Of a stretch of DNA of 40,001 bases, positions 16,901-24,983 are shown in pieces. A program made the position numbers and the translations under genes. Every line of letters begins with the position of its first letter. Position 1 is the first letter of the stretch. The stretch covers positions 1 through 40,001 of the forward strand of contig JAJFGQ010000022.1 in assembly GCA_021776075.1 (NCBI GenBank), in the 5' to 3' direction. The notes beneath the pieces were generated by a model. It was not told where the DNA came from and ran no database searches. It was given only the letters and a program-made list of their open reading frames with translations. The DNA comes from Alphaproteobacteria bacterium. GTDB lineage: Bacteria > Pseudomonadota > Alphaproteobacteria > Micavibrionales > Micavibrionaceae.

Positions 16901-18259
16901 CTAAGCTACTCTGTCCCTGCCCTCTTCCCGGATATAAACCTCCCGGTGCGGATAAGGGATTTTAACGCCGTGCACCTGAAATGTATCCCACAGGGCCATC
17001 ATCACAGCGGCGCGTGTGTTGGTCACACCTTTCTCCGCGTCCTTGATCCAGAACCGCAGTTTGAAATTCAGGGAACTCTCCCCAAACTCAACAAAATGGC
17101 AAATCGGTGCGGGATCGTTACAAATACGTTCGGGTGTAATCGCAGCCTCTTCAGACATTTTTTTGATTTCGTGGGGGTTATGGCGGTAATCAACCCCGAA
17201 CTCGACTTCAATCCGCACCAGCGTATTGCCGTGGGACCAGTTTACAACCTGCTGGGTAATGAAATCTTCATTCGGGATCAGAAAAGACTTATTATCCCGC
17301 GTCACAATGGAAGTATAACGCGCGCCCATATGCTCTATCCAGCCGAACGTCCCGCCCGGCAGTTCCAGAATATCACCGGGCTTGATAGATTTATCCATCA
17401 GGAGCAGCATGCCGCTGAACAGGTTGGATATCCCCTTTTGCAGACCAAAACCAATCCCCAAACCGATCGCACCGGAGAATACCGCCAAAAGGGATAAATC
17501 AATGCCCGCCGATGTAATCCCGATCAAAAGCGCAAAGGTGACAAGCGTGATACGAATGACTTTGCCGATCAGGACCTTGGAACTGATCGTCAGGCCCGAA
17601 ATTTTCCGGATACGGCGTTCCAGCAAAGATGCTGTAAAAGTGGCCGCATAAAGGAGGATAAAGAGTGCAAACAGTCCCTTTATCACGGACAGGACAGAGA
17701 TACGGACTTCCCCCATATCCATACCGAGCGTATCCAGTGCCGTCGTTGTCTCATCCAAGAACCCCAGAATGCTTAAGGCCGCAATCGTCCAGACGGTAAA
17801 GGCAATCGCATTACGCACGAAACTGTTTTCTATAAACTGCACCAGTAAACGAATCGCAATCCAGGCCATCAAAAGACTTATAACCGCCTGTACAAGAGGC
17901 CAGTCCGCGTCAATAACGCCCACGGCATTTACAAGCTGAACCAGACAAAGCAGGATCAGGGCAGAAAGCGGAAAAAGGAGTTTCGTCAGGTTACGCATGA
18001 TGTGTTTAATGCGGCTTGAAACACCCATTTTATCAATCACTGCGCTTATTTTAGTCGTCGCCACACGGTAAATAATGGTCGCCAGAAACAAAGTACCAAG
18101 AACAAGACTGCCTTGTATAAAAACATCCATGGTCAGGACGTTACCCTGCAACCACGCCATCGAACGATCCAGAATTGCCTGCGGCTCAATATTCTCTAAC
18201 ATGAACGAAAGAGTACGGGATTTGAAAGATAATGAAAACCTTTCTTGATTCTTCTGCAC
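16901..18259 (-). CDS. MscS-family mechanosensitive channel
   Basis: 452 residues if it starts at the GTG at 18259; an ATG at 18202 would give 433. Neither has a good ribosome site. Several N-terminal membrane helices precede the conserved pore and beta region (AGAIGLGIGFGLQKGISNLFSG, then MDKSIKPGDILEL, GWIEHMGARYTSI, IPNEDFITQQVVNWS). The C-terminal alpha-beta domain ends with VHGVKIPYPHREVYI. These channels open under membrane tension and release solutes during osmotic downshock. With five or six predicted helices it is larger than E. coli MscS (286 residues) and nearer YbdG/YnaI size. It is divergent from the FkbM gene. Confidence 0.92.
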   Translation of the reverse strand: MQKNQERFSLSFKSRTLSFMLENIEPQAILDRSMAWLQGNVLTMDVFIQGSLVLGTLFLATIIYRVATTKISAVIDKMGVSSRIKHIMRNLTKLLFPLSALILLCLVQLVNAVGVIDADWPLVQAVISLLMAWIAIRLLVQFIENSFVRNAIAFTVWTIAALSILGFLDETTTALDTLGMDMGEVRISVLSVIKGLFALFILLYAATFTASLLERRIRKISGLTISSKVLIGKVIRITLVTFALLIGITSAGIDLSLLAVFSGAIGLGIGFGLQKGISNLFSGMLLLMDKSIKPGDILELPGGTFGWIEHMGARYTSIVTRDNKSFLIPNEDFITQQVVNWSHGNTLVRIEVEFGVDYRHNPHEIKKMSEEAAITPERICNDPAPICHFVEFGESSLNFKLRFWIKDAEKGVTNTRAAVMMALWDTFQVHGVKIPYPHREVYIREEGRDRVA

Positions 18260-18271
18260 AGGAGGTTATGA

Positions 18272-18334
18272 ATGACAAACGAAACCATTATAAGGATAAA
18301 CGCTTATGAGTCGCACAGTCGCCGGGGTTATTAA
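18272..18334 (+). CDS. Possible 20-codon upstream ORF overlapping the FkbM start
   Basis: The ATG at 18272 follows a near-perfect ribosome site, AGGAGG (18260-18265), with a six-base spacer, better than that of any neighbour. The frame closes at TAA 18332-18334 after 20 codons, overlapping the first 29 bases of the FkbM methyltransferase gene in another frame. It could be a translated leader that couples or limits FkbM translation. It could also be meaningless; I have only the ribosome site to support it. Confidence 0.3.
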   Translation: MTNETIIRINAYESHSRRGY

Positions 18335-19142
18335 CGGTTTTATTGATTTGGCAACGTTGCCCCTGAACAGACGGCAACGAAACAAGACGATTGCCCGTAT
18401 TTCACAAAATATAGAGCATCGCGGCGTGCGCGACGTCATCACAACAAAGGGAAATATCCGGTTCTACTCCCTGCGTGGCTCCGGTACAGCCAGCGCCATT
18501 GAGCGTTTTCATGATGACGAACCGGAAACGCTGGAATGGATCGACACCCACATCAAACAGCAAGACACATTCTGGGATATTGGCGCCAATATCGGCCTTT
18601 ATTCCCTGTATGCCGCTCTGACAAAAGATGTCACTGTTTATGCCTTTGAACCCAGCGCCTTGAATTTTGGCCTTCTGGTCGAACATATCGAACTGAACCG
18701 TATGGGCGATTCTATCAAACCGCTTTGCATGGCACTGGGAAAAGAGACAAGACTGGACGCCCTGCATATCGGCGAATTTGCAACGGGCCATGCCTCCAAT
18801 GCTCTGGGACAGCCTGAAACGCAGTTCAAAGCCTTTGACCCCGTATTTTCACAAGCTATTCCTGCCTTCACAACCGATGAATTCTGCAAGATTTTTAAAG
18901 TCAGCCCGCCCGACCACATCAAGCTGGATGTTGACGGCATAGAAGATGACATTTTGGCCGGCATGAAAAAAAGCCTCCCCCATGTCAAAACCATCGTGAT
19001 TGAGGTCGAAGGCCGCAACACAGACAATGTCGCATCAGGGATCGAAAAGCCTCTGCACAAAGCCGGTTTCGAAGAAGATGAACGCCACCGTAGCAAAGGC
19101 TCCGAGCGTAACAGGCTCTATATTAACCAGAAAAAACCCTGA
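18306..19142 (+). CDS. FkbM-family SAM-dependent methyltransferase
   Basis: 278 residues. The SAM-binding motif I is DIGANIGLYS at 91-100, followed by VYAFEPSALNF (motif II acidic residue) and IKLDVDGIEDDILAGM, the FkbM signature, then IVIEVEGRN. AAGGAT eight bases upstream supports the ATG at 18306. FkbM enzymes O-methylate sugars, often in cell-surface polysaccharides; the acceptor here is unknown. No sugar-synthesis genes adjoin, but the WecA/GT4 pair is nine kilobases away. It converges on the TetR gene with a gap of eight bases. Confidence 0.9.
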   Translation: MSRTVAGVINGFIDLATLPLNRRQRNKTIARISQNIEHRGVRDVITTKGNIRFYSLRGSGTASAIERFHDDEPETLEWIDTHIKQQDTFWDIGANIGLYSLYAALTKDVTVYAFEPSALNFGLLVEHIELNRMGDSIKPLCMALGKETRLDALHIGEFATGHASNALGQPETQFKAFDPVFSQAIPAFTTDEFCKIFKVSPPDHIKLDVDGIEDDILAGMKKSLPHVKTIVIEVEGRNTDNVASGIEKPLHKAGFEEDERHRSKGSERNRLYINQKKP

Positions 19143-19150
19143 ATTTAGAG

Positions 19151-19777
19151 TCAGACCGCCAAAGCAAACAAAGCCTGCTTTGGGAATTTCTCCGCAAACT
19201 CGTTGTCAATGCCGTGCTCACCGCTCAGAACACGCAGAAACAGAGGCCCCATCAACATATCAATCGCTATGAAACTGTCCAGTTCCGGCTTGAACTCGCC
19301 ATTTGCCTTCCCCTGCTCGATTTTCTCGTAAAGCGCCTCAACGCGCTCCTTCAAAAACCGTTCATACAAAAGCTCTAAAACAGCAGAATCAGACTGACTC
19401 TCAGCAATAATTCCGGCGATAATACGCCCGTTTTGACCGCGCAATTGCCGGATCAGACTTTCAACCTGACGCATGACGGCTTCTGTGGCCGTTGATGTCG
19501 TGGGCACAATATTCTGAATGCCCGGCTGCTCCAGAAAAGCTTCCATAGCTACGGAAGCTTTATTCGGCCACCAGCGGTAAATTGTCGTTTTCCCGACCTT
19601 CGCTTTTTTTGCAATGGCCTCTATGGATAAATCACTGAGCGGCATATGGGTTAACAAGCGCCGGGTCGCTTCCATAATCGCTTTATGCGCTTTGTTGGAA
19701 CGGGGACGACCGGGTCTTGTTTTTTGTTCATCTTCAATATGTTCTACAGCAACATCTATCTTTTTATCAGCAGCCAT
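19151..19777 (-). CDS. TetR-family transcriptional regulator
   Basis: 208 residues. The helix-turn-helix lies at about 48-72 (DLSIEAIAKKAKVGKTTIYRWW), with the family-typical TIYRWWPNK. A charged 25-residue tail precedes it. The C-terminal helical domain would bind a small ligand; its identity is unknown. A perfect palindrome and a matching promoter lie just upstream, arguing for autorepression. There is no efflux pump or enzyme beside it, so its other targets are elsewhere or are the noncoding region upstream. Confidence 0.92.
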   Translation of the reverse strand: MAADKKIDVAVEHIEDEQKTRPGRPRSNKAHKAIMEATRRLLTHMPLSDLSIEAIAKKAKVGKTTIYRWWPNKASVAMEAFLEQPGIQNIVPTTSTATEAVMRQVESLIRQLRGQNGRIIAGIIAESQSDSAVLELLYERFLKERVEALYEKIEQGKANGEFKPELDSFIAIDMLMGPLFLRVLSGEHGIDNEFAEKFPKQALFALAV

Positions 19778-19800
19778 CTTTCAAACTCCCTCTCTTCAGG

Positions 19801-19843
19801 ACGAAACGTTTCGTTTTGTACTGCTAGAACCACTGTAAATCAA
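19801..19843 (-). promoter_or_regulatory. tetR promoter with palindromic operator
   Basis: Reading the minus strand: -35 TTGATT (19838-19843), 17-bp spacer, -10 TACAAA (19815-19820), then directly adjoining it the perfect 14-bp palindrome ACGAAACGTTTCGT (19801-19814), which would cover the transcription start. The TetR start codon is 24 bp further on. Operator-over-start is the usual TetR autorepression layout. Confidence 0.72.
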
Positions 19844-19904
19844 CCATAATCTTAATATTTCCTAAATATTGTCATGTTAATATTATGGTAAGGGTTTGAT
19901 TTAC
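19835..19904. repeat. Long imperfect stem-loop upstream of tetR
   Basis: GTAAATCAA (19835-19843) pairs with TTGATTTAC (19896-19904), and CCATAAT (19844-19850) pairs with ATTATGG (19882-19888), with a seven-base bulge on the right. That makes 16 paired bases around an AT-rich loop. The left arm contains the tetR -35 element. It may be a DNA site for a second dimeric regulator or part of a structured plus-strand RNA. Confidence 0.5.
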
Positions 19905-19916
19905 GGTTTTGAGAGG

Positions 19917-19943
19917 GGCGTGCAGATTTATGTACGCCTTTTT
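19917..19943 (+). terminator. Orphan intrinsic terminator
   Basis: GGCGTGCA (19917-19924), loop GATTTA, TGTACGCC (19931-19938), then five T. The stem is complete with one G-T pair. No plus-strand gene precedes it within 770 bp, so it seems to end a short noncoding transcript starting between about 19820 and 19890. Confidence 0.65.
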
Positions 19944-20344
19944 CTGTGGGTCTATTTTGTATTACGAACGAATCATTTATACTATATATTGTTATGAGCT
20001 TCTGGTTTAGCTATCTATACTATTGTTAGGCGAGAAGAACAGGGTAGGTTAAAAAATAAATAAAAATAAAAAGAAGACTTAAAAATAAAAAAGCAGGACC
20101 GTCCGTTCACGGATCGTCTTTTAACTGGTGCGGTATTAGAGGGTTTTTATTTACACGATCCATTTTGGTGTCGTCGCGGTGTTTCGCCCCTAACTATTTG
20201 TTTTTCATATAAAAACACATCGCCCTAAAACACCCCCAAACTTGGTATAAAAAAAAGAATAAGCCTGAAATTTGCCAAAGAGGGGTGCTTTCCTGTATAA
20301 AGATGCATGCTGTTATTTTATATTTTGTTTTTCAGAACTATATT
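19944..20344. other. Gene-free AT-rich stretch
   Basis: I find no plausible gene on either strand. It includes A-rich low-complexity DNA at 20049-20093 (AAAAATAAATAAAAATAAA and similar), likely to be curved. At 20097-20122 an imperfect hairpin (GACCGTCCGT against ACGGATCGTC, two mismatches) is followed by four T and could be a weak plus-strand terminator. GTGTTT/AAACAC inverted words occur around 20182-20250. The rest shows nothing I can name. Confidence 0.5.
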
Positions 20345-20372
20345 TTAACAGTGTTGAGTTGAGTATTATATA
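20345..20372 (+). promoter_or_regulatory. Candidate promoter for the RimK-like gene
   Basis: TTAACA (20345-20350), 16-bp spacer, TATATA (20367-20372). It would give a leader of about 40 bases ending at the ribosome site AGGGGT before the ATG at 20419. Confidence 0.5.
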
Positions 20373-20418
20373 AACAAGCATCGGTCAATACGGTGCAAAC
20401 TGAGTAATAGGGGTAATT

Positions 20419-21396
20419 ATGGAAGTCTGGATATTATATGGCGATGATATCGAGTCAACAGCGGATCTTGCTCACGAAGTGCGCAGATTTCTGGTTGAAG
20501 GTGAAAAGCTGGGTATTCAGGTTCGGGTCTATAAACCCGAACAATTTGACCTTCTGGTTACGAAAGAAGCCCGCGATTCTGTTTTAATTGACGGCATCCC
20601 CGTCCCTCTTCCCAATTTTGTATTTCCTTATTTTAACCATAGCGACCACAGTTATTTTTCTCTGGCCATCGTACGCCAACTGGAACGGATGGGCGTAAGC
20701 GTTTTTAACAGAGCCAACACAATAGAAACGGTCCGGGATAAATTACATTCCCACCAGATTTTGGCTGAAAATAATCTCCCGACGCCGACAACAATGCTAG
20801 CTAAATTTCCAGTAGATATCGACCTTATTGAGAGTGCTATTGGTTTTCCGGTTATTGTCAAAACCCTACAGGGCGCCTTGGGAACAGGTGTGTTTCTGAT
20901 TGAAAATCGTCATGCTTTTGTGGATCTGATGTCGTTGATCGGGGAAACAAACCCAAATCTCCAACTCATCTTTCAAAAATTTATTGCGACCAGTAAAGGG
21001 CGCGATCTGCGTCTGTTTGTCGTTGACGGCGAAGTTATCGCCGGTATGGAAAGAGTGGCTAAGGAAGGTGACTTTAAAGCGAACGTCAGCCTGGGCGCGA
21101 GCGTACAGGAATTTGTTCCGGATGCCGCCGCCGCCGCGCTTGCTGTCAGAACAGCTGAATTGCTGGATATTCAGGTAGCCGGTATTGACTTATTATTTGC
21201 CGAGGACGGCGGTTATACGATTTGCGAGGCCAATACATTCCCGGGCTTTAAGGGACTGGAAAGCGCCTGCGCTGTCAACATTCCGGAATCCATATTTCTG
21301 GCCATGCGCCGGCACATGGATGTAGAATTCGGTGAAATTCCAAAGACGGTTAAATTTGAAGAAATCAGGCGGAAAGTTGTCGGCAGAGCGGCATAA
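20419..21396 (+). CDS. RimK-like ATP-grasp ligase
   Basis: 325 residues. ATP-grasp motifs: the nucleotide lysine and flexible loop in VIVKTLQGALGTGVFLI (145-161), Arg-rich GRDLRLFVVDGEVIAGMER (194-212), the chain end FKANVSLGAS, and the magnesium ligands in AGIDLLF and CEANTFPGFKG (Asp257, Glu270, Asn272). This subfamily attaches amino acids, usually glutamate, to protein or small-molecule carboxylates (RimK on ribosomal protein S6, MptN, LysX). It has no extra fused domain. No rpsF, amino-acid carrier or protease partner adjoins, so the substrate is open. It stands alone behind 600 bp of noncoding DNA. Confidence 0.9.
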   Translation: MEVWILYGDDIESTADLAHEVRRFLVEGEKLGIQVRVYKPEQFDLLVTKEARDSVLIDGIPVPLPNFVFPYFNHSDHSYFSLAIVRQLERMGVSVFNRANTIETVRDKLHSHQILAENNLPTPTTMLAKFPVDIDLIESAIGFPVIVKTLQGALGTGVFLIENRHAFVDLMSLIGETNPNLQLIFQKFIATSKGRDLRLFVVDGEVIAGMERVAKEGDFKANVSLGASVQEFVPDAAAAALAVRTAELLDIQVAGIDLLFAEDGGYTICEANTFPGFKGLESACAVNIPESIFLAMRRHMDVEFGEIPKTVKFEEIRRKVVGRAA

Positions 21397-21447
21397 TCTT
21401 CTGATAGATTTTGGTGAATTTTGGTAGGTTTTGAATTTTAGTAGGTT

Positions 21448-23004
21448 TTATTGTCCGCTCCAAACCTGAAAGGTTTTCGGAGCCGGGTCAATAACAACGA
21501 TCTCCCCATGCTGAAACTCCAGAACGGCAAGGCCACGCTCTACCAAGCCATCAGGCCGAAACCTGAATATCCCGTCAATACCCGCAAAACCATTAGGATT
21601 AGTTAACGCAGTACGCTCAAAAACCGAACGACCATCCCCCGGTTTGTAATGACTGTTACGTGCCAAAACAGCCGCCAAAGCCGTTGCATCGTACGCCAGC
21701 GTTGCCAAACGTAGCGGCTTGCGAGAGAAATTTTTCTTATAACGTTGCTCAAAGTCAAACCGCAAATCAGGAGACGGCGCCGCAAACCAGGCATTATCCA
21801 TGGCCGATTCCGTAGCCAACCCCGGATCGTCCCATAACCCGGTGCCCAACCGTTTGACCTCATCCGGGCCCAAATCATAAAAACTCAAAAGATTAGAAAC
21901 AGAGCGCGCCTGATCACCGCCCACCGGCAACAACACGGCATCAAAAGGAGGCTCACCCCATGTATCCATCTTTTGTAGTGCCGCCAGTTCCGCTTGTGCA
22001 GCCTTATCATGCGGGTGACTAAGTAAATGCACCTCCAGAGGCCGTATAAACTGATTCAGCGCCTCCACACGTTCATCATAATGGGTAAAACTACGAATCA
22101 GACCGGACACATCGCTTTCATCCGCAGGATAACGGACGACAGCGGCCGTTGTCAGACCGGTCCGGTAAGCCAAGGAGTTATAGGCTGCAATCACAGCGTT
22201 ACCGTAATTCGTGTTGGGGGCGAAAATACCTATATTCTGCATACCGTTATTAACAGCGTACGCGGCAATGCGCTGAATCTGGGCAAAAGGCAAAAAGCCC
22301 ATAACAAATGTATTGTTTCCGGCCAATGACCAGTCTGTTGAAAAAGTGATTACATTAATGCCATAACGCCGTGCTACGGGCTGCACACTGCGCACAGAAG
22401 AAGAAAAAAGCGGCCCCAAAATAAGCTGTGCGCCTGACTCTACAGCAGACTGGGCCGCCAGCCGCGCGCCTTGAGGTGTTCCCAGCGTATCTCTGGGCAG
22501 TAATTCGAAGGCCTCATAGCCCATATCAAAAAGCGCCAACTGAGCGGCCTGCAACATGGATTTTCCTAAATCTTCATGGACACCGCTTAACGGTACAAGA
22601 AGAGCCACCTTAACAGGCGGCAAAGTAGAAATAGACGTAACTGCATCCGAAGACATAGCGGAGCGCGGGTATAAGGCGTCTCCACCGGGTGTTGTATAAC
22701 GCTGTCCTATTGTGGCCTGAAAATCACGGGGCTGCGCCTGCGTACTATCACGGGAAGTGTATTGCGCATATTGCGTCCCCTCCTCCGGCATCGAATCGGA
22801 CAGTGTGTCCTCAGATGTTAACAACCGCCTTTCAACCGGTGCGGTTAGTCCGGCCGGCCGGTACGAATTATCATCCTTCAACAACGAGCTGGGCGGTTCT
22901 GCCGCCGGACGCGCATAGGAGTTTTTCCACGGCGCGCCATAACCGGAGGCCACGCAGCCACTTACAAGTACTAACAGGACGAATAGAAAAAAATGCTTTA
23001 CCAT
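21448..23004 (-). CDS. LpoA-like penicillin-binding-protein activator lipoprotein
   Basis: 518 residues from the ATG at 23004, chosen to give a compact lipoprotein signal (two basic residues, hydrophobic core, lipobox LVSGC with Cys17); ATG 23013 and GTG 23022 are in-frame alternatives. From about residue 125 the protein is a type-I periplasmic-binding fold (VKVALLVPLSGVHEDLGKSM, QLILGPLFSSSVRSV, IGIFAPNTNYGNAVI). E. coli LpoA has an N-terminal helical domain plus this fold and activates PBP1a; here the N-terminal domain is replaced by a disordered stretch. Position supports the call: it is divergent from rsmI and beside yraN and a BON lipoprotein, the LpoA neighbourhood of E. coli. An ABC-type ligand-binding role cannot be excluded. 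Confidence 0.85.
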   Translation of the reverse strand: MVKHFFLFVLLVLVSGCVASGYGAPWKNSYARPAAEPPSSLLKDDNSYRPAGLTAPVERRLLTSEDTLSDSMPEEGTQYAQYTSRDSTQAQPRDFQATIGQRYTTPGGDALYPRSAMSSDAVTSISTLPPVKVALLVPLSGVHEDLGKSMLQAAQLALFDMGYEAFELLPRDTLGTPQGARLAAQSAVESGAQLILGPLFSSSVRSVQPVARRYGINVITFSTDWSLAGNNTFVMGFLPFAQIQRIAAYAVNNGMQNIGIFAPNTNYGNAVIAAYNSLAYRTGLTTAAVVRYPADESDVSGLIRSFTHYDERVEALNQFIRPLEVHLLSHPHDKAAQAELAALQKMDTWGEPPFDAVLLPVGGDQARSVSNLLSFYDLGPDEVKRLGTGLWDDPGLATESAMDNAWFAAPSPDLRFDFEQRYKKNFSRKPLRLATLAYDATALAAVLARNSHYKPGDGRSVFERTALTNPNGFAGIDGIFRFRPDGLVERGLAVLEFQHGEIVVIDPAPKTFQVWSGQ

Positions 23005-23043
23005 GGCTTGCATTGCTAGCACAGATCGTTTTAGGCAGGAAGC

Positions 23044-23901
23044 ATGAAGATAAAAAATTTACAAACACTGGACTTACCATCCGGCCTTTATCTGGTCTCC
23101 ACACCGATTGGCAATTTGCGGGATATCAGCCTGCGCGCGCTGGATGTATTAAAGGAATCGGATTTACTTGTCTGTGAAGATACCCGCGTCACAGGAAAAC
23201 TTCTGAAAGCCTACGATATTCAAAAGAAAATGATCTCTTATAACGATCACAGCACCGACAGACAACGCGGCCAAATTCTAAATATCCTGACACAAAACGG
23301 CAGTGTCGCTCTGGTCAGTGATGCCGGCACGCCGCTCATTTCCGACCCCGGCTATAAACTGGTACAGGATTGCATTGATTTGGGACTACCTGTCACGACA
23401 ATTCCCGGCGCCAACGCGTCCTTATCAGCTTTACAGCTGTCGGGCCTGCCTTCCGATAAATTCAGCTTTATCGGCTTTCTTCCTTCCAAAAAAGAAGCGC
23501 GCAAAAAACAGCTCAAAGAATGGGCGCATATACCCGGCACATTGATTATGTTCGAATCCGGCCCGCGCCTTGCCGCTTCTCTGGCCGATATGCACACCGT
23601 TCTGGGTGATCGTCCGGCTGCCGTAGTCCGGGAAATAACCAAGCTATATGAAGAAGCGCGCCGGGGCTCCCTGCATGAACTTCTGACCATGTATACGGAA
23701 GAATCCGCACCCAAGGGCGAACTTGTTGTACTTGTCGGGCGGGGCCCCGATATTGTCATGGATGATGACGCTCTGGAAAAACAGCTGCGCCTTGCTCTGC
23801 AAAGCATGAGCGTTAAAGATGCCGCCGCTTTTGTTGCTGAGTCCAGCGGCCAGCCGAAAAAAAAGCTCTATGAAATGGCTTTAATGCTACAAAATAAATA
23901 A
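23044..23901 (+). CDS. rsmI: 16S rRNA (cytidine-1402-2'-O)-methyltransferase RsmI
   Basis: 285 residues with the tetrapyrrole-methylase fold. Diagnostic stretches are LYLVSTPIGNLRDISLRAL, CEDTRVTGKLL, SYNDHS and VSDAGTPLISDPGY, then FIGFLPSKKEARKKQL and the C-terminal region ending LYEMAL. RsmI methylates C1402 ribose in the ribosomal P site. AGGA lies about five bases before the ATG. It is divergent from the LpoA-like gene (39-bp gap) and directly abuts yraN, so it leads an operon. Confidence 0.96.
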   Translation: MKIKNLQTLDLPSGLYLVSTPIGNLRDISLRALDVLKESDLLVCEDTRVTGKLLKAYDIQKKMISYNDHSTDRQRGQILNILTQNGSVALVSDAGTPLISDPGYKLVQDCIDLGLPVTTIPGANASLSALQLSGLPSDKFSFIGFLPSKKEARKKQLKEWAHIPGTLIMFESGPRLAASLADMHTVLGDRPAAVVREITKLYEEARRGSLHELLTMYTEESAPKGELVVLVGRGPDIVMDDDALEKQLRLALQSMSVKDAAAFVAESSGQPKKKLYEMALMLQNK

Positions 23902-24276
23902 ATGGCTTTTTTATTCACAAAATCGGCGACATCCTACAGCAAAGGCCTTTGGTCTGAAACACTGGCAGCATGGTTCCTGCGCCTGAAAGGCTACCGGATT
24001 CTGGAGGAGCGTTACAAAACACCCGTGGGAGAAATAGACCTGATTGCCCAAAAAGGAACCGTTTTGGCCTTTGTCGAAGTCAAGGCGCGGAAACTTATGG
24101 ATGATGCTCTACAGGCCGTAACACCACGCATGAAAACCCGGATTAGCCGCGCAGCACAGTATTATATTTCACAAAATCCGGAATCCGCGTCTCAGGATAT
24201 GCGTTTTGACCTGATTGCCGTGGCTCCACCTTTTTACTGCCAACATCTGGACAATGCCTGGCGACCCGTTTCATAA
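23902..24276 (+). CDS. yraN: YraN (UPF0102) family endonuclease-like protein
   Basis: 124 residues. The family core is visible: GLWSETLAAWFLRLKGYRILEERYKTPVGEIDLIAQ, then LAFVEVKARK, that is the E-x-D...E-x-K arrangement of restriction-endonuclease-like folds (GEIDLI and VEVKAR). The function in the cell is not settled for the family. The ATG follows the rsmI stop without a gap, so translation is coupled. Confidence 0.93.
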   Translation: MAFLFTKSATSYSKGLWSETLAAWFLRLKGYRILEERYKTPVGEIDLIAQKGTVLAFVEVKARKLMDDALQAVTPRMKTRISRAAQYYISQNPESASQDMRFDLIAVAPPFYCQHLDNAWRPVS

Positions 24277-24315
24277 TAGCAAAGTGATTCACGCCCTAAC
24301 GCCAGGATTTCAGAG

Positions 24316-24960
24316 ATGACTGTAAAAAAATACCTTCTTCTGTTCTGTATCATGATCTTTCTTCCTTCCTGTTCTCCCGTTGGCTTTGCAGCGGGGGCTG
24401 GCGCAGCGCTCGGCATTGGGGCTGCGCGGGAAGGCGGTTTACCAAGCACAGCCAGTGACATCAGGATAAAGGCCCGGATCAGCGATTTATGGTTTAAATA
24501 CGACCTTAAAACCTTCACCAAGCTGAATCTCACTGTTAATCAGGGCCGGGTTTTAATTACCGGCGTTGTCCAAAACCCGGACCACCGTGTTGAAGCTGTG
24601 CGTCTGGCATGGCAGGTTGAAGGCGTACAACAGGTTATCAACGAGGTTCGCCTCGCTGAAGGAGATGGTCTGCCCGGCTATGTCCGGGACCAATGGATTA
24701 CAACGCGTCTGCGCACCGCTTTAACCTTCGATAAACATGTACAATCCATCAATTATTCTATTGATACGGTACAGGGCATTGTTTACCTGATGGGCATCTC
24801 CCAAAACCAGACCGAACTCAACAGAGTGATTGACGTTGCCCGGACCATTCCTCATGTGAAACAGGTTATCAGCTACGTTAAACAAGCGGGCGAACCGCCT
24901 CCCGGTTCTGCCGTAGCCCCCGTTACAAAAGAGGAAACAACCCCCTGGTTACAGCCGTAA
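24316..24960 (+). CDS. BON-domain outer-membrane lipoprotein (DolP-like)
   Basis: 214 residues. A signal peptide ends in the lipobox FLPSC (Cys19). A Gly/Ala-rich hinge follows, then two BON domains at about 48-115 and 122-190 (IRIKARISDLWFKYDL ... VNEV; ITTRLRTALTFDKHV ... VKQVISYV). E. coli DolP (YraP) has the same design and keeps the outer membrane tight to antibiotics and supports BamA; the C-terminal tail here is Pro-rich. Its place after rsmI-yraN matches the E. coli order apart from diaA, which is missing. Confidence 0.9.
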   Translation: MTVKKYLLLFCIMIFLPSCSPVGFAAGAGAALGIGAAREGGLPSTASDIRIKARISDLWFKYDLKTFTKLNLTVNQGRVLITGVVQNPDHRVEAVRLAWQVEGVQQVINEVRLAEGDGLPGYVRDQWITTRLRTALTFDKHVQSINYSIDTVQGIVYLMGISQNQTELNRVIDVARTIPHVKQVISYVKQAGEPPPGSAVAPVTKEETTPWLQP

Positions 24961-24983
24961 GCATACTGGAGACGAGCGCTCTG

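Noticed and set aside
20097-20122. Second small-RNA terminator
   Set aside because: The stem has two mismatches and a short T-run; too weak to list as a separate element.
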